NCBI GenBank assembly: GCA_949825025.1
Contig: OX463781.1
Coordinates: 312,501-376,500, forward strand
DNA: 64,000 nucleotides
Reading direction: 5' to 3'
From: Siphlonurus alternatus
Lineage: Eukaryota; Arthropoda; Insecta; Ephemeroptera; Siphlonuridae
Positions 24,334 through 35,259 of the stretch are shown piece by piece. The notes beneath the pieces were generated by a model. It did not search any database and was not told the DNA's origin. It worked only from the letters and a program-made list of their open reading frames with translations. Numbering within the stretch: the first letter of the stretch is position 1; each line of letters opens with the position of its first letter. Position numbers and translations under genes: made by a program.

Positions 24334-24662
24334 TGAATCTCAGTAGGTTGATATCTCGCAATCGTACCGCCTGAATGCAACAAGACTTGCAGGGGACTTA
24401 GAACTTACCAACAATAGGTGGCATACAAATTTTGAAGCGAATCTGTCTTATCAATTTTGTGAAAACTGAGATTGAATTTTAACATTGGCCGTATGGACGG
24501 AAACCGGAAATGAAGCTGTTGTAAGAAAACTGCAAGACTGAATTTGCTCAAACCATAAGCGATTAAGTTTTGAACATTCTCAATTTTTTAAAATTTATTT
24601 CATTCGATTCATTTGCAAGGAAATATTCTTTGATTCCGAAGTAACTGAGATTAATCGTTAAA
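24334..24662. mobile_element. MITE family D, copy 2
   Basis: The reverse orientation of 15795-16125. The ends are AAGGATGAATCTCAG and AACTGAGATTAATCG, with an interior CCGTATGGACGGAAACCGG and CTCAAACCATAAGCG. Confidence 0.75.
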
Positions 24663-25639
24663 ACATTTTAAATAATTTATTGCTTCTCGAAGGCGGCAAA
24701 CTTTAAAGTTACTAATAAAGTTCTGTCCGTAAAATTAATTCTAATGAAAAATAAAAAATATGGACATTTTTAACTGGTTAGCTGCTTCAAACTCGTGGAA
24801 TATTCTGTAAAAAAATTTGTACAGATTTTATAAGATGATTTAATAAAATCTAATTATTTTAAAATCTTCAAGATAATGCAAATTTATATATTTTTTTTTC
24901 CTCGCACCCTCATTAGCAATAGATTGACGTCACTTCAGCCATAAAGCCGATTAAATTGACGTCACTTTAGTCGTAAAGTTATTGGGTGAAGTATATTAAA
25001 TTGAAAACGATGTAATTAAATTTTCCCAGCATAAAATTTTTATAGAGGAAATTATTTTTTTATTAAATTACTTTGATTTTTCATAACTTTTATCTATTTT
25101 AAAACATTTAAAAAAAAATATTATAATTTTCAAATAATAACTAACAATTTAACACAATAAATGTACAATTCTAGTAATTTTTACATTTTTCGTTTAAGGA
25201 TTAGATTTTTTTTCAGTTACTATTTAAACTATTAATTTGAAACCATCTCCTATCCCTCTTCATTTAGTGGTCTTCTGATAATGAATATTTTCCTCCTAAT
25301 AAATTCTTTATTGATAAAAAAGCACAACCGAGTTTTTAATTACATAGATTTGAATAGGACGGTGGGAACACCGCAAAATCAGCTGACTTGAAGCCTCTAT
25401 ATATACCAAATAAGAGTGAAAATGAAGCGGCGAGACGTTTAAAAGTAAATAAAAGATGCATGAAGTATTTCAAGTGTTTGCTTCGACTGTATCTGTACTG
25501 GGAAAATTCTCCGTTGTATCTTCCGAGCGATCTCCCCTCTAAAAATTGATTTTCAGTGACACACGTCGTGTTCACAATCCATCTCTCACTACATGCAAAT
25601 AGACGGCTTCTTTTTGGTACTACAGGTGGATCAATTCTA
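24663..25639. other. AT-rich stretch with a duplicated CRE motif
   Basis: At 24921-24975 a ~32-bp unit containing ATTGACGTCACTT occurs twice. The rest is A/T-rich. A 79-codon minus frame at 25336-25575 shows no domain. Confidence 0.5.
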
Positions 25640-25805
25640 TATTAACACCGGAAGTGCGAGGTTTCCGGTCTTCCTAGTTCCGTTTTGAACCTGAAACTTT
25701 GCAGGGATATTTATATTAAGGATTGTAACCTTTCTACAAAGTTATCATGTTCATAGTTCAGACAAAATCCTTCCACTTTCGTCTACTTCCGGTGGTAATC
25801 TCACG
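25640..25805. mobile_element. MITE family E copy
   Basis: Left end ACCGGAAGTGCGAGGTTTCC, right end CCTTCCACTTTCGTCTACTT then CCGGTGGT. The interior ACCTGAAACTTTGCAGGGAT matches the reverse strand of the copy at 51375-51685. Confidence 0.7.
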
Positions 25806-26462
25806 TTTGTTGAGGTGTCGTTTTTACAATTGAATCCATCAAACATGCAAAAACATGCAAATAGATGTTCATACTATTTCTATATTTTTTGTTGATATGT
25901 ATGGGAGAATTGCAGTACACAATTCGTCAATATTTTATAGTATAAACTTTTTATGAAGGCAAGTATGTTCTTTATTAAATTTACATACATTATCCCCATA
26001 GAATGCAATAAACTGCAGCAAGTGAACACTACATAGCAGTTGTGCATCAGGACATAAAAGAACATTACCCCCGCCTTGTTTGCTAAAGTACCACACACAT
26101 AAACATTTGAGTGAGATAAGAAGAGCACCCAGTCCCTAATTAGTTCAAGTTAACCTCCATGGACTGCGTGACTCAAACAGAGCAGTGTAAACATTATTTT
26201 GTGTTCAATTCAAAATAAAAGTGCAAAGGATTCATATACTTAAAGATATATATAATATATATATATATATATATGTGTATAACAAATTTACAAAGAAAAA
26301 ACAGTCTAATAAGCCGGGAATCACATGAATTTGTGTAGTTTTGGCTTGCAATTATAAATGTATAATTTATAAATGTATAAAAGTATAAACAATCCATTCA
26401 TAAAAAAACGTCCGATCCAGCAGTACTTTAACATGGACATTTATATTCGAGTGGAGTGTACA
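25806..26462. other. AT-rich stretch with short (AT)n
   Basis: An (AT)n tract at about 26247-26274. Several short open frames have no features worth calling. Confidence 0.5.
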
Positions 26463-26568
26463 GTCAAATTTATATTTTATATGACATTCCCGCAATTGCA
26501 ACAAAATAGCCACAAACTTGACATTTCCGGCTACTTCCGGAGGGAATGTCAAATTGATTTGACGAAGG
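26463..26568. mobile_element. MITE family E fragment
   Basis: ACATTTCCGGCTACTTCCGG followed by GTCAAATTGATTTGAC is the right terminus of the family. A weak opposing GTCAAATTTATATT lies on the left. Confidence 0.55.
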
Positions 26569-26619
26569 CGGAAAGTGGGTAATTTCTAAAAAGTTACGCT
26601 ATGTAGATTACAAATATAT

Positions 26620-26885
26620 AACAAGGGACCTTATTCAATGTCAGTTAGATTATACAATACACTTCCACTGTATTTAAAACTTAAAATACTACTTTATGTT
26701 GATTTTAAAAAAGCCGTAAGAGTATTATTGTTAAAGAATTGTTTTTAAAATGTATCTAGTTATATTACATTTAGTTTTTAAGAATATGCATGTTTGGACT
26801 AGTCTTACCATTTCATTCAGAGTGCTTTCATTTTATTGATTGTGTCCGTGTGTTTTTTTTAAATGACCAATAAAGAATTGAAAAC
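26620..26885 (+). pseudogene. LINE ORF2 C-terminal remnant with 3' UTR
   Basis: A plus-strand frame from about 26620 reads through a conserved-looking LINE carboxy terminus. SVRLYNTLPLYLK, about ten residues on VDFKKAVRVLL, then a stop at about 26748. The pattern LYN-x-LP followed by FKK...LL..CF is usual at the end of CR1/L2/Jockey-type ORF2 proteins. The ~130 bases after the stop end with CCAATAAAGAATTGAAAAC, resembling a polyadenylation signal. Everything upstream is missing, so this is a 5'-truncated dead copy. It differs from the LINE at 37.4-40.8 kb. Confidence 0.6.
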
Positions 26886-27637
26886 ACACATAATATACGG
26901 ACACATCCTTTTTATTATTTGAAATAATTTATTTAAATTTATTTAATTTATTTATTTCCTCATGTGGCTGTACATAATACAACATACTGTACGTTTACAT
27001 GACGGTGAAAAACATTATCCTTCGTCAATGAATGCGTATTAAACACCTTCATGTAAACGTAGTGATAGAGGTACAAAGATATTGATACTAATAATTAATA
27101 ATTTATATTTGGAACATAAAATAACTTAAGATTAGGATACAATATTGCAATTATATACACTTCACAGTGGTTTTTACACCATCAGTTCTAAACAAATACT
27201 AGATTTGAAATTAAAAAGTTAAATGTTAAATCTTGAAGATAAATGCAGTGAGTTTTGTATACAGTTTTCAATGATATTATAATGCATTCTCAACATTAAT
27301 GAAGTTCTGGGGAACCCTATAGAACAAAAATTAACACGTTATGAACTGCGCGCTATGAAATTTTTTGACTTAATATAATTTGTAAAGTCTTAATTGTTAT
27401 TTATATTCATATTGTCTAGTCCAATTTTTTGAAACTTACAAAGAATTAATAAAAACAAACCTCTGTATAGCTCAGATTTACTGTATTGTGTAACATTTAC
27501 TGTAGAATCCTATACTGTTACAAAACGTAATATTTTGTTACAAAAATAGACGTCATCTCGAACCACGCTATTTTGTATGAAGCAACTATTGAAGCAGAAT
27601 AGCCTAGATTTTTCATCATCATGCGTAATAGTCAATG
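26886..27637. other. AT-rich stretch with a short hairpin repeat
   Basis: Holds the inverted pair at 26988-27062 (listed separately). Otherwise no gene or repeat was recognised. Confidence 0.5.
26988..27062. repeat. Short inverted repeat, possible tiny MITE
   Basis: TACGTTTACATGACGGTG and CACCTTCATGTAAACGTA face each other across about 40 bases. Confidence 0.6.
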
Positions 27638-27778
27638 GGTGTGATTCACGAAGCAGTTAGTCAGGTTTTTAACCATATTTAGCCTAACCAACCAACGTCT
27701 AACTATACCTGTTTTACGTGCTAAATCACCCTAGTTAAACGTAGTAGAATCATGGCTAACTGCGTCGTAAATTGCACC
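27638..27778. mobile_element. Harbinger-like MITE, diverged
   Basis: GGTGTGATTCACGAAGCAGT and ACTGCGTCGTAAATTGCACC are inverted, with AGTTAAACGTAG-type inner arms. It is related to the element at 32346-32498. Confidence 0.65.
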
Positions 27779-27875
27779 AAGTAGCAGTTAGGGCCAAGGA
27801 ATCTAGCAAAGGTATTATGAGCCAGATTAGTATACATGGATTTAATAATATTGAATCCTTAAACTAAAGCGAATA

Positions 27876-28194
27876 ATGGACAACCTACATGAAAAAAAAA
27901 TATCGCAGAAATGAATAGTGGGTACCAAATTATGCTACTCTGATTTTTTTCAGATTATTTTGAGTCCCTGAACTATTCTTAAATAATTAATGAAAGTTCT
28001 ACGATTTAAGGTGGCACCCCTGAATCCTTAATAAAAAGGATAGAGACTAGATGCCTATTGACGCCTTCAGGGGGCGTGGCCGCAATTTCAATAATTATTT
28101 AAAAAAAAATTCTGGGTCTAAAAAAAATCTGAAAAAATCAGAGTAGTATAATTTGATGCAATAAAATTTTTTCATACATGTGTGTTGTCTATTA
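27876..28194. mobile_element. Foldback element, family B, copy 1
   Basis: The left end TGGACAACCTACATGAAAAA is followed by CAGAAATGAATAGTGGGTAC. The centre has CCTTAATAAAAAGGATAGAG and CCTTCAGGGGGCGTGGCCGC. The right arm has lost the GTACCCTCTATTCATTTC block present in copies at 51785 and 57310. Confidence 0.8.
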
Positions 28195-28959
28195 AGTGAT
28201 GTTTGATTAATTTTTTTAGATTTAAGTAGCAAGGTTTATGTGAAATATATTTATAATATCTTTTAAATATTATGCATTGTTTTATAAATAAACAATTAAA
28301 GGAAATTAGCACTGTGTTAAAAATTTAGAATTCAATGCTCAATTTTATTATTATATTATTCTGTTATTTTCTTAAATTTAATATTGAATAAAATGCTAAG
28401 AATTATGATTATGCACAATATTGAAGTACTAAATAAATTTAGGTATTTTCCCTAGTTCTCATATTTTCCAATAAATTTTTACAATATGAAAAGTGAAAAT
28501 AATAAAAAAGAAATATTCTTGATTTTCAACTAATAACTTCAAGGAAAACTTAACTTGTACTTCTTAATTAAAACCCACCAATAAAATCTAAAAGTCGCCT
28601 CTATATGTAACGAGCGATAATCACACGAGGAAGATCTCTCATTTTGTGCCCTCCAGAGTGGTACGAAGGTCATTGACCGATGACCCAGAGCGGACAAGAT
28701 TTTGTGAGGGAAATCCCCAGGGGGGTGGGAAAATCGCACTCAAATTGGATTAGTGCCCAAGTCAAGATTAAAGACGACTCAAATTTCAAATGCCTTACTG
28801 TACTGTTAAACAAAGATTAATGATTAAAGGACGATTAAGTTGGAATTAACAATTGAATTGATGTAGGATGAAGGACAATAAAATCTCATGTAGGATTACT
28901 GCACGGCAAAATATAGATTAAAGGATATAGCTAGGTAAGTCTCTTACAAACCAGGACAG
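28195..28959. other. AT-rich stretch, no gene supported
   Basis: A less AT-rich patch at about 28610-28740 gives a 66-codon minus frame with no recognisable domain. Confidence 0.5.
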
Positions 28960-29130
28960 CCATAGCAGTTTATCTCAGCATTAACCTAGTTGGGACTGAG
29001 GAAACCATGGAAACTTCAGCCAGAATTGTCAGCAATTGATGGAGGATGCCATCAATCACCTCCCTTAGCAACCGCCACTGTAGTGAAAAGTTTGGCGGTG
29101 GCTGGGATCGAACTCACCACCATCCGATTA
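28960..29130 (-). mobile_element. tRNA-headed SINE copy
   Basis: TTGGGACTGAGGAAACCATG, GAAACTTCAGCCAGAATTGT and GATGCCATCAATCACCTCCC form the core. GGCTGGGATCGAACTCACCA is the complement of a tRNA-type B-box, at the high-coordinate end. Confidence 0.75.
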
Positions 29131-29418
29131 CGAATGGAGTACTGAAAACTCGAATCAAAATGGAGTGAAGAAGAACCATCTTGAACCACAACTTTATAAA
29201 TATTGCATACATTTTTTTTTTTATTGTATTTGCAAGAAAATATATAATTAATAATAACGTTCTTGAAAAAACCAATTTCTAACTTTACATTTGTTATTGT
29301 AACAAAATACTATTGTTTTGTTAATAATTTTTGAGACACGTTAATTGCTTTAGGTAACTACAAATATTAATAATTTAATGCTTAATTTTGTGTTAATTTT
29401 CTATAAAATAAAATATAT

Positions 29419-29817
29419 TGTCACGATGTGTATTTTATGTCATCAAGGTTGCAACAAATATAATAATTATTGTTGTTTATTGATAGCTACACGCGTGGCA
29501 GGCCATGAGCATGTTATGATTACAAGTATTTGACCCAATAGCTTCCTTATTTTCAATAACATACACATGGTATATAAAAATATAAAGCCCTACTGAATGT
29601 AAAATAAGGAGGAGGAGTAATCAGACAGTAAGAGCTAGACTATGGTGTAGACAGTGAGGATGTTCGGCATCATCTCGAAGAGGTGTTACTGCGAGTCTCT
29701 GTATGTGAATATTCGTGTATCGTCCGTGTCTGTTCAAGAATAAAACTCTCTAATCACACCTTCAGTGTTATCACATCATTGTCGATGTTCTAGTCACATC
29801 ATTATTGGTTCGTGACA
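29419..29817 (+). mobile_element. Solo LTR, 399 bp
   Basis: Begins TGTCACGATG and ends TTCGTGACA, the short inverted TG...CA ends of an LTR. A TATATAAAAATATAAAG promoter-like box at about 29571, and an AATAAAA signal at about 29741, fall in U3-R-U5 order. The flanks ATAT and GTAT differ by one base, close to a 4-bp duplication. No internal gag-pol lies on either side, so it is a solo LTR, probably Gypsy-like judging from the ends and duplication size. Confidence 0.78.
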
Positions 29818-30516
29818 GTATTCAAATATAATTATAATTAAATCAATACTATCATTCCTTTTTTAAACAATAAATAAAATAACCACCTAAAAATATAATT
29901 ATGTCTGATTATATATACTCAAGAAGATAATATAAGACAAGAAATAGAATAATAAAAGAAGCAGATTAAAAACTACAAAATAGCAAGGAGAAATGCATTC
30001 AAAATTTAGTATTGCAAGATTGTCCAAAATATGCTGCTCCGATTTTTTCCACGATTCTTTACAGTCCAGGATATATTAAAAAGAACATGAAAGAATTGCA
30101 TAATACATTGATATCGTTCCTTTCATGATACAATGCCAACTGTCATGCATCTCGGAATATCAAGCATGAGTATTATTTGCTCGAAGACAAAAAATAATTC
30201 TAATTCGTTATTTTAGTGGAGAACACCCGGTCTGCTAGTAAAATAACGTTCTAGTTCCCCCACCTCCAAAGACTGCGTGACAACGTTGACAAACAATGTA
30301 ACGTTCGTGGTGTCCAGAGGTGTACATCAAAATCAAGGGGCAGACAAATTTATGTGCTTCTTGATCATAACAATATTGAAAATGCATTGCAAGCTATAAT
30401 TCACCATGACGCTGTTTCATTAGTTCAGTCATAACACGACCATATGGCTTATGAGATATAATTTAGTTATTTATGTTCTTGCTTATTCGCTCTTAAAATA
30501 TTTAGCCCAGTAAAGG
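29818..30516. other. AT-rich stretch with repeat fragments
   Basis: About 29990-30085 resembles a degraded foldback arm (ATGCTGCTCCGATTTTTTCC). About 30238-30335 is a family G end (AACGTTCGTGGTGTCCAGAG and GTGTAC). Confidence 0.45.
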
Positions 30517-30832
30517 TGGATTCACACGGCAATTTTTATCATGCAAATAATGCGCACTTGCTGTAATATCCATTAGTGGCCATATTTGGCAATTGAAAGA
30601 AAATGAGCATCGTAATTGACGCGATTCTCAGTGAATTCGCCGCCGCAAAGGATTTCACAGCTTTTACGTCAAAATCACGTCGCATCGCCGCTGTCGCCAT
30701 CTGAATCCGCCTTATCGCGTTAATTACGATGCTCTTTTTTTTAAGCGCCAAATATGGCTGCCATTGGATGTTACAGCAAGTGCGCATTATTCGCGTCACA
30801 TGATAAAAATCGCTATGTGAATCCAACTTTAA
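30517..30832. mobile_element. Palindromic MITE, family H, copy 1
   Basis: AAGGTGGATTCACACGGC faces GCTATGTGAATCCAACTT. The arms share GCGCACTTGCTGTAA, CCATATTTGGC and ACGATGCTC inverted partners. The centre contains TTTTACGTCAAAATCACG. The 99-codon frame across it is a by-product. A diverged copy is at 36645-36862. Confidence 0.75.
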
Positions 30833-31904
30833 TTGCAATATTTATTAATCTTTATATTTTGAAATAATATTTGATAGAGTTATAATTACATGGAAATTAG
30901 ATGAACGATAAGGAAGACGTTAATTTCAGTTGTTATTTAAATTACTTAGTACAAAAGTGTTCATTTTAGTAGCAATTAATTAAAATTTAAGGTACCTGTT
31001 ACAAAAATGTTCACACATCGCTATTTCTTGGGTAGAAAATTCGTTTATAAATTTGTTTCAAACTGAAGTTTTAAATTATTAAAGTTTATCAAATTTGCAG
31101 GGACGACTACATTGTTACCACGTAGGAGATGTACAACCACAGGCAAAAGTTTCTACTTGTTTGTACATGGAAACTTGTGACAGATAGTTCAGATTTGGGG
31201 CACCCTATTTTCATTCATACAAATTAATATAGTTTCATAATATTCAGCCTTAAATCCAGTCCTATGAGCTTATGCATCGTGGTTTTCTGGTCTAAGTAAA
31301 ATACGGTTTTTTGAACTTAGGCAACGTGGTCTAAAATGGGGCGTTTTCCAAAACATTCAAAAAGTTATCCACATTTATGAGTTTTTACTACCGGTTTTAG
31401 GCTCAAATTTAGAAACAAGTTGAAATCATGGCGCCCTAAATGTGACCTTTTGGCTTTGGAAGTGCCCACTATGAAGCATTATCTTACCAAGATAAATCTC
31501 AAGCACGGCTCATCCCACTTGCCAGGGGCTGTACTAGCAGCTAAACCACATCTTGCTCAAAGTTTCATCATCTCAACACCAACATTTATAATGCACGTCT
31601 AGTTTAGCTACAAACTTAACCACTTAACATTGTGTCTTATCAACTAAGTTAGGCTTCACGATTTAAATAATTAATATATATCTGCAAATATTTTATAATG
31701 AAATTGTATCATATTTTGAATATGCGATGTTAATCATGAAGCCTTTTGGATTTAACCAGACGAGAATTTAAGTATTCTGTTTGAAGAATGAAGTTGTTTT
31801 ATATAGTATTATCTGACCTCTCAAATTTAAATACTATTTGTCATACCCGCATTGTAATTTTATTATACCAGAGTTGAAATCAATTTCATCTTTTATTCAA
31901 TTTT
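30833..31904. other. AT-rich stretch, no gene seen
   Basis: A 60-codon plus frame at 31420-31602 has no recognisable feature. No repeat was assigned. Confidence 0.5.
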
Positions 31905-32225
31905 TTCAATTCAATTCAATTCATTTATTCAATCAACTAGCTGTACAGGTACAACATGGATTACGTCATTCCTAATAATAACATTAAAATTACATAGCAT
32001 AAAACAACATCAAAATAACAATAATTCATAAAACTATGAAGATATGAAATACAATGGATACAATCAATTAAAAAACAACATTAGACAGTATATCTTCTGG
32101 CAACTTATTACAGAAGTACATTTTTACAGAGTGCATTTCCTTATTTATAAGAATATTTTTAAATTTTTCTTTAAATAATTTTTCATTTTCAACTTCTCTG
32201 AGACATGCTGGTAAAAAGTCTTAAA
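31905..32225 (-). pseudogene. LINE ORF2 C-terminal remnant
   Basis: On the minus strand a frame from about 32215 to 32072 reads FLPACLREVENEKLFKEKFK, then a stretch including NKLPEDIL, and a stop. This is a short conserved-looking end of a non-LTR retrotransposon ORF2. The 3' UTR runs to about 31905 and ends in (AATTG)n-like repeats (AATTGAATTGAATTG). The remnant at 61865-62180 carries the same pattern, so both derive from one LINE family distinct from the one at 37.4 kb. The copy is 5'-truncated and has no RT domain. Confidence 0.6.
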
Positions 32226-32259
32226 TTTTGGCAGTCTGGTATTCAACTCTGAAGTATTT

Positions 32260-32625
32260 CCTTGTCTTTTCCCTCCTGTTTTACACCATTTTTGACGAGA
32301 GTACGTCTTCCTTCCTCTTATTGGTCATGAAATATTAGAAATATTGTGCTCGATTCACGAAACAGTTAGCCAGGTTTCTAACTACGTTTAACTTAATAAT
32401 GTTTAACTATACCTTTCTTACGTGTTAAGCAACCTAGTTAAACGTGGTAAAGCTAAACGTGATTAGAAACCTGGCTAACTGTTTCGTTAACTCTGCCCAT
32501 TGCAATGTCTCTATTTCATCCTCACTTTGAGCACCGAAAAAAGATGTGTGTTAGAGGTAAAAATACATAATATGTATTTACTAGATGCGTAAAGGATGAG
32601 TTGTAACGTAATTTTTCAAGTAAGA
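32260..32625 (+). repeat. Dispersed repeat family F, with nested MITE
   Basis: TTTTACACCATTTTTGACGA, CTTCCTCTTATTGG and AATATTAGAAATATTG lie left of the MITE. CTATTTCATCCTCACTTTGA and ACGTAATTTTTCAAG lie to its right. The order equals the uninterrupted copy at 7755-7960. Confidence 0.65.
32346..32498. mobile_element. Harbinger-like MITE nested in family F
   Basis: CGATTCACGAAACAGTTAGC and CTAACTGTTTCGTTAACTCT are inverted. The inner arms GGTTTCTAACTACGTTTA and AAACGTGATTAGAAACC pair as well. ATTG lies next to both ends and may be the target duplication. Confidence 0.75.
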
Positions 32626-32767
32626 ATACCAGTTGACGGTATGTAGGTAAATTTCAATACAAGGTCAACTGCATAATGCGCGGACACAATACTTGCAAAT
32701 ACTTGCAATTGTAACTATATGTAATGCGCACCTTGATCGATCGAGTATGAAATTTATGTACTAAAAA

Positions 32768-32872
32768 GTTTGTTTGTTTGTTTGTTTGTTTGTTTGTTTG
32801 TTTGTTTGTTTGTTTGTTTGTTTGTTTGTTTGTTTGTTTGTTTGTTTGTTTGTTTGTTTGTTTGTTTGTTTG
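32768..32872. repeat. (GTTT)n microsatellite
   Basis: About 26 uninterrupted tetranucleotide units. Confidence 0.97.
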
Positions 32873-33739
32873 AAATACTGAATTATGCTAAATTTGTATA
32901 AAATTTGCGTTCAAAATCATTTCTTTATAGTTAAAAACAAATAAATACAGAAACATCAATTATCTTATAAAAACATAAATCTCTATTTTATTTTTGTTTA
33001 TTTGTTCCTTAAATATGAAATTAGCATGATTTATAGTAAATAACAAATGCTGTGATATTTTAATTCTAATGAGACAATCAATAAAAATTATCATTATTAT
33101 TCTAAAATGCATCTTAAATTGAAATATTTTGGTGACGTCACAAGATACTCTCGAAAACTTGTATGTAAGCTGCACATATGTAATTTGATATCAAGTGCAA
33201 GTTCCTTTCATAGTCATAACTCCTGGAGGTACAATTTCCGACTAAAATCTTGTGAAAATAAATATACTATAACCTAGTTTCTCAATACTGAGGATAAAGT
33301 ACAAAAAGTTTATCTTACAGCTGTTAGCTTTATCGAGTCTGCATATTTTCTCGTACGAATTGCATCTGCTGCAAATGCACTTTTAAAAAGTGTCAGTTAC
33401 ATACGATATTAAAAGTCAACAAAACTAAGTACATTTTAATATTACAAAAATTTTCATTTTAAACAAAATTATTTATTTAAATTTATATTAAAAGTGCCAT
33501 ATTTTTCTTGGATGTGGAACATTTTTAATAACATGTAATAACATCTTTTTTAAACACCTACGTACAGAAGGTATTTTTATTTTTACTTCATCTGAACCCT
33601 GTTGTAGGGTACCGTTCACAAGTGACTGAATTTAACTTTCGGCTCTTCATGGACCCGAAGTAGCATTTTTTTTTAGGTTTTAGTGGCTCCTTTTCAAAAC
33701 AGGGTGACCATGGTCTATAAAGTCGTCCCCATTTATCTT
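32873..33739. other. AT-rich stretch, no gene seen
   Basis: Contains one TGACGTCA at 33133. Nothing else was recognised. Confidence 0.5.
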
Positions 33740-33862
33740 TGATGTGACGTCACGAACCTTTTCCTTTGTCTTCTAATAAAATTCTAATGGGAGGGTCGTG
33801 TGACGTCATTAACCTTTTTCCTTTGTCTTCTAATAAAATTCTAATGGGAGGGTCGTGTGACG
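33740..33862. repeat. Tandem duplication of a 56-bp TGACGTCA unit
   Basis: TGTGACGTCA, CCTTTGTCTTCTAATAAAAT and TGGGAGGGTCGTG occur twice (from 33745 and 33801) and a third unit starts with TGACGTCTG. Confidence 0.9.
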
Positions 33863-33894
33863 TCTGACCAAAGATTAGAGGTTCTCACTTTAGT

Positions 33895-34085
33895 AGCAAT
33901 CCATCCCAGCATTCACCTGGTTGTGACTAGGAAAGACCATGGAAACCTCAATCAGGATGGTCGGTAATTAATGGAGCATGCCATTAATCACTTCCCGGAT
34001 GCACCAGTGCGTGTTCTTTGTTAGCAAACATACTTGTGAAAAGTTTGGCTGTGCCTGGGATCTAACTCACGACCCTTAGATCATG
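33895..34085 (-). mobile_element. tRNA-headed SINE copy
   Basis: CCATCCCAGCATTCACCTGG, GGAAACCTCAATCAGGATGG and TGCCATTAATCACTTCCC make up the core. GTGCCTGGGATCTAACTCAC is the diverged B-box region. Confidence 0.75.
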
Positions 34086-34214
34086 AATCGTATGTGCATA
34101 GTTAAGGGCAATGAAGGTTAGGTCCACAGACCAGAAGTCAATACATCAATCAATTCAATGCAATTAGGATGTGCATACCATTGCGTCAAGTGCCATTTAC
34201 GTTTTACAACTTTA

Positions 34215-34405
34215 TCAAGAAATGATTATTTGCATTTCGGAACAGCCCTGCTGTGATTGTGGACGTTGCCACGCAGTCTATGGAGGTGAATGTTTTAGGG
34301 ATGACTAGAATGTGTGCTCTTCTTACCTCCCCCAAATTGCAAATTTGCATCTCTTGCAGCTGCAGCAAATCATGCTGGGGTAACGTTCGTGATGTGTGAT
34401 GTACA
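34215..34405. mobile_element. MITE-like repeat family G
   Basis: TGTGGACGTTGCCACGCAGT, CTATGGAGGTGAATG, CTTACCTCCCCCAAATTGCA and AACGTTCGTGATG follow the order of the copy at 8634-8830. Confidence 0.6.
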
Positions 34406-34559
34406 ATCAAGCAATTTACAAAGTATTGATTCTTTCTGTATGTGTTGTGTCTTTACTTAAGTCACGGTCTTTTTAAAATATTTGATATGAACAACATAAG
34501 TGCCTTTTTACTTCACTAGTGGAAAAAATTACCTCGAATTGTCGTTTGTCTATTTTTTT

Positions 34560-34690
34560 TAAACCCATAATAGTCTCAACACTGTGCTGTGCTCTGACGC
34601 CATAGTCATGCAATGTCTTTCCCTGTGATTGCGTGTTAAACATTTGCATGACTATGACGTCACAGCGTTATGCATTACGATTTTAACTGT
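34560..34690. mobile_element. CRE-palindrome repeat, family C
   Basis: CTGACGCCATAGTCATGCAA faces TTGCATGACTATGACGTCAC. The inner GTGTTAAACATTTGC matches the other copies. The left CRE has mutated to TGACGCCA. Confidence 0.7.
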
Positions 34691-34950
34691 GTTAAAGGTG
34701 TACCAAATTGAATTCTTTTTATACATATTCAAGTAGCTAAGAATTATTCTCATATCCCTGTGGCTTAATATTTGTATACGATGCCTAGTTATTTTATAAT
34801 TAATTATTTAGTTTGAAAAGTTAGTTCAAAAACCGTTGGTTGATTCAAGTTGGTGCGCGCCCGCAGCAGATACGACGAGCAGAGCGTACTTGAGTAGGAG
34901 GCCACAACCCAGCCGGCGCGATCGTCATCTGTCGAGAAATTAGCCGTCCG
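34690..34950. repeat. Inverted dispersed repeat, left copy
   Basis: The reverse complement of 36290-36650 with moderate divergence. It shares GGTGTACCAA, AGTTTGAAAAGT, AGTTCAAAAACC, GGTGCGCGCC, AGGAGGCCACA and AGCCGTCC in order. The left copy is shorter by about 80-100 bases in the GC-rich part. Confidence 0.75.
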
Positions 34951-35259
34951 GAATTTAAAAAAATAACATGCAATGTAATCGGGAGGAAATATTTTTTTTT
35001 AAATGTTTACTTGATATTAATGAAGGTGTCTTGTAGTGCGATAATACTTCAATGTAGTCTCCCGTTTGCTAATTATTTTATTTAGTTCATAAATATCATA
35101 CTTCTTGAGAAATAAGACGGTAAAGTTAGGGCGGGAACTTGGTTCTATCTTCCAAGCTTTAGTAATGTATTATGACGTAACGAAATATTGAAAATACAAA
35201 AGTACTTGAATCAACTTTCATACATTATTTTCGATGTAGTAAATAACTTAACTTGATAT

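Noticed and set aside
30539..30838. 99-codon minus-strand ORF
   Set aside because: It lies entirely within a palindromic MITE (30517-30832).
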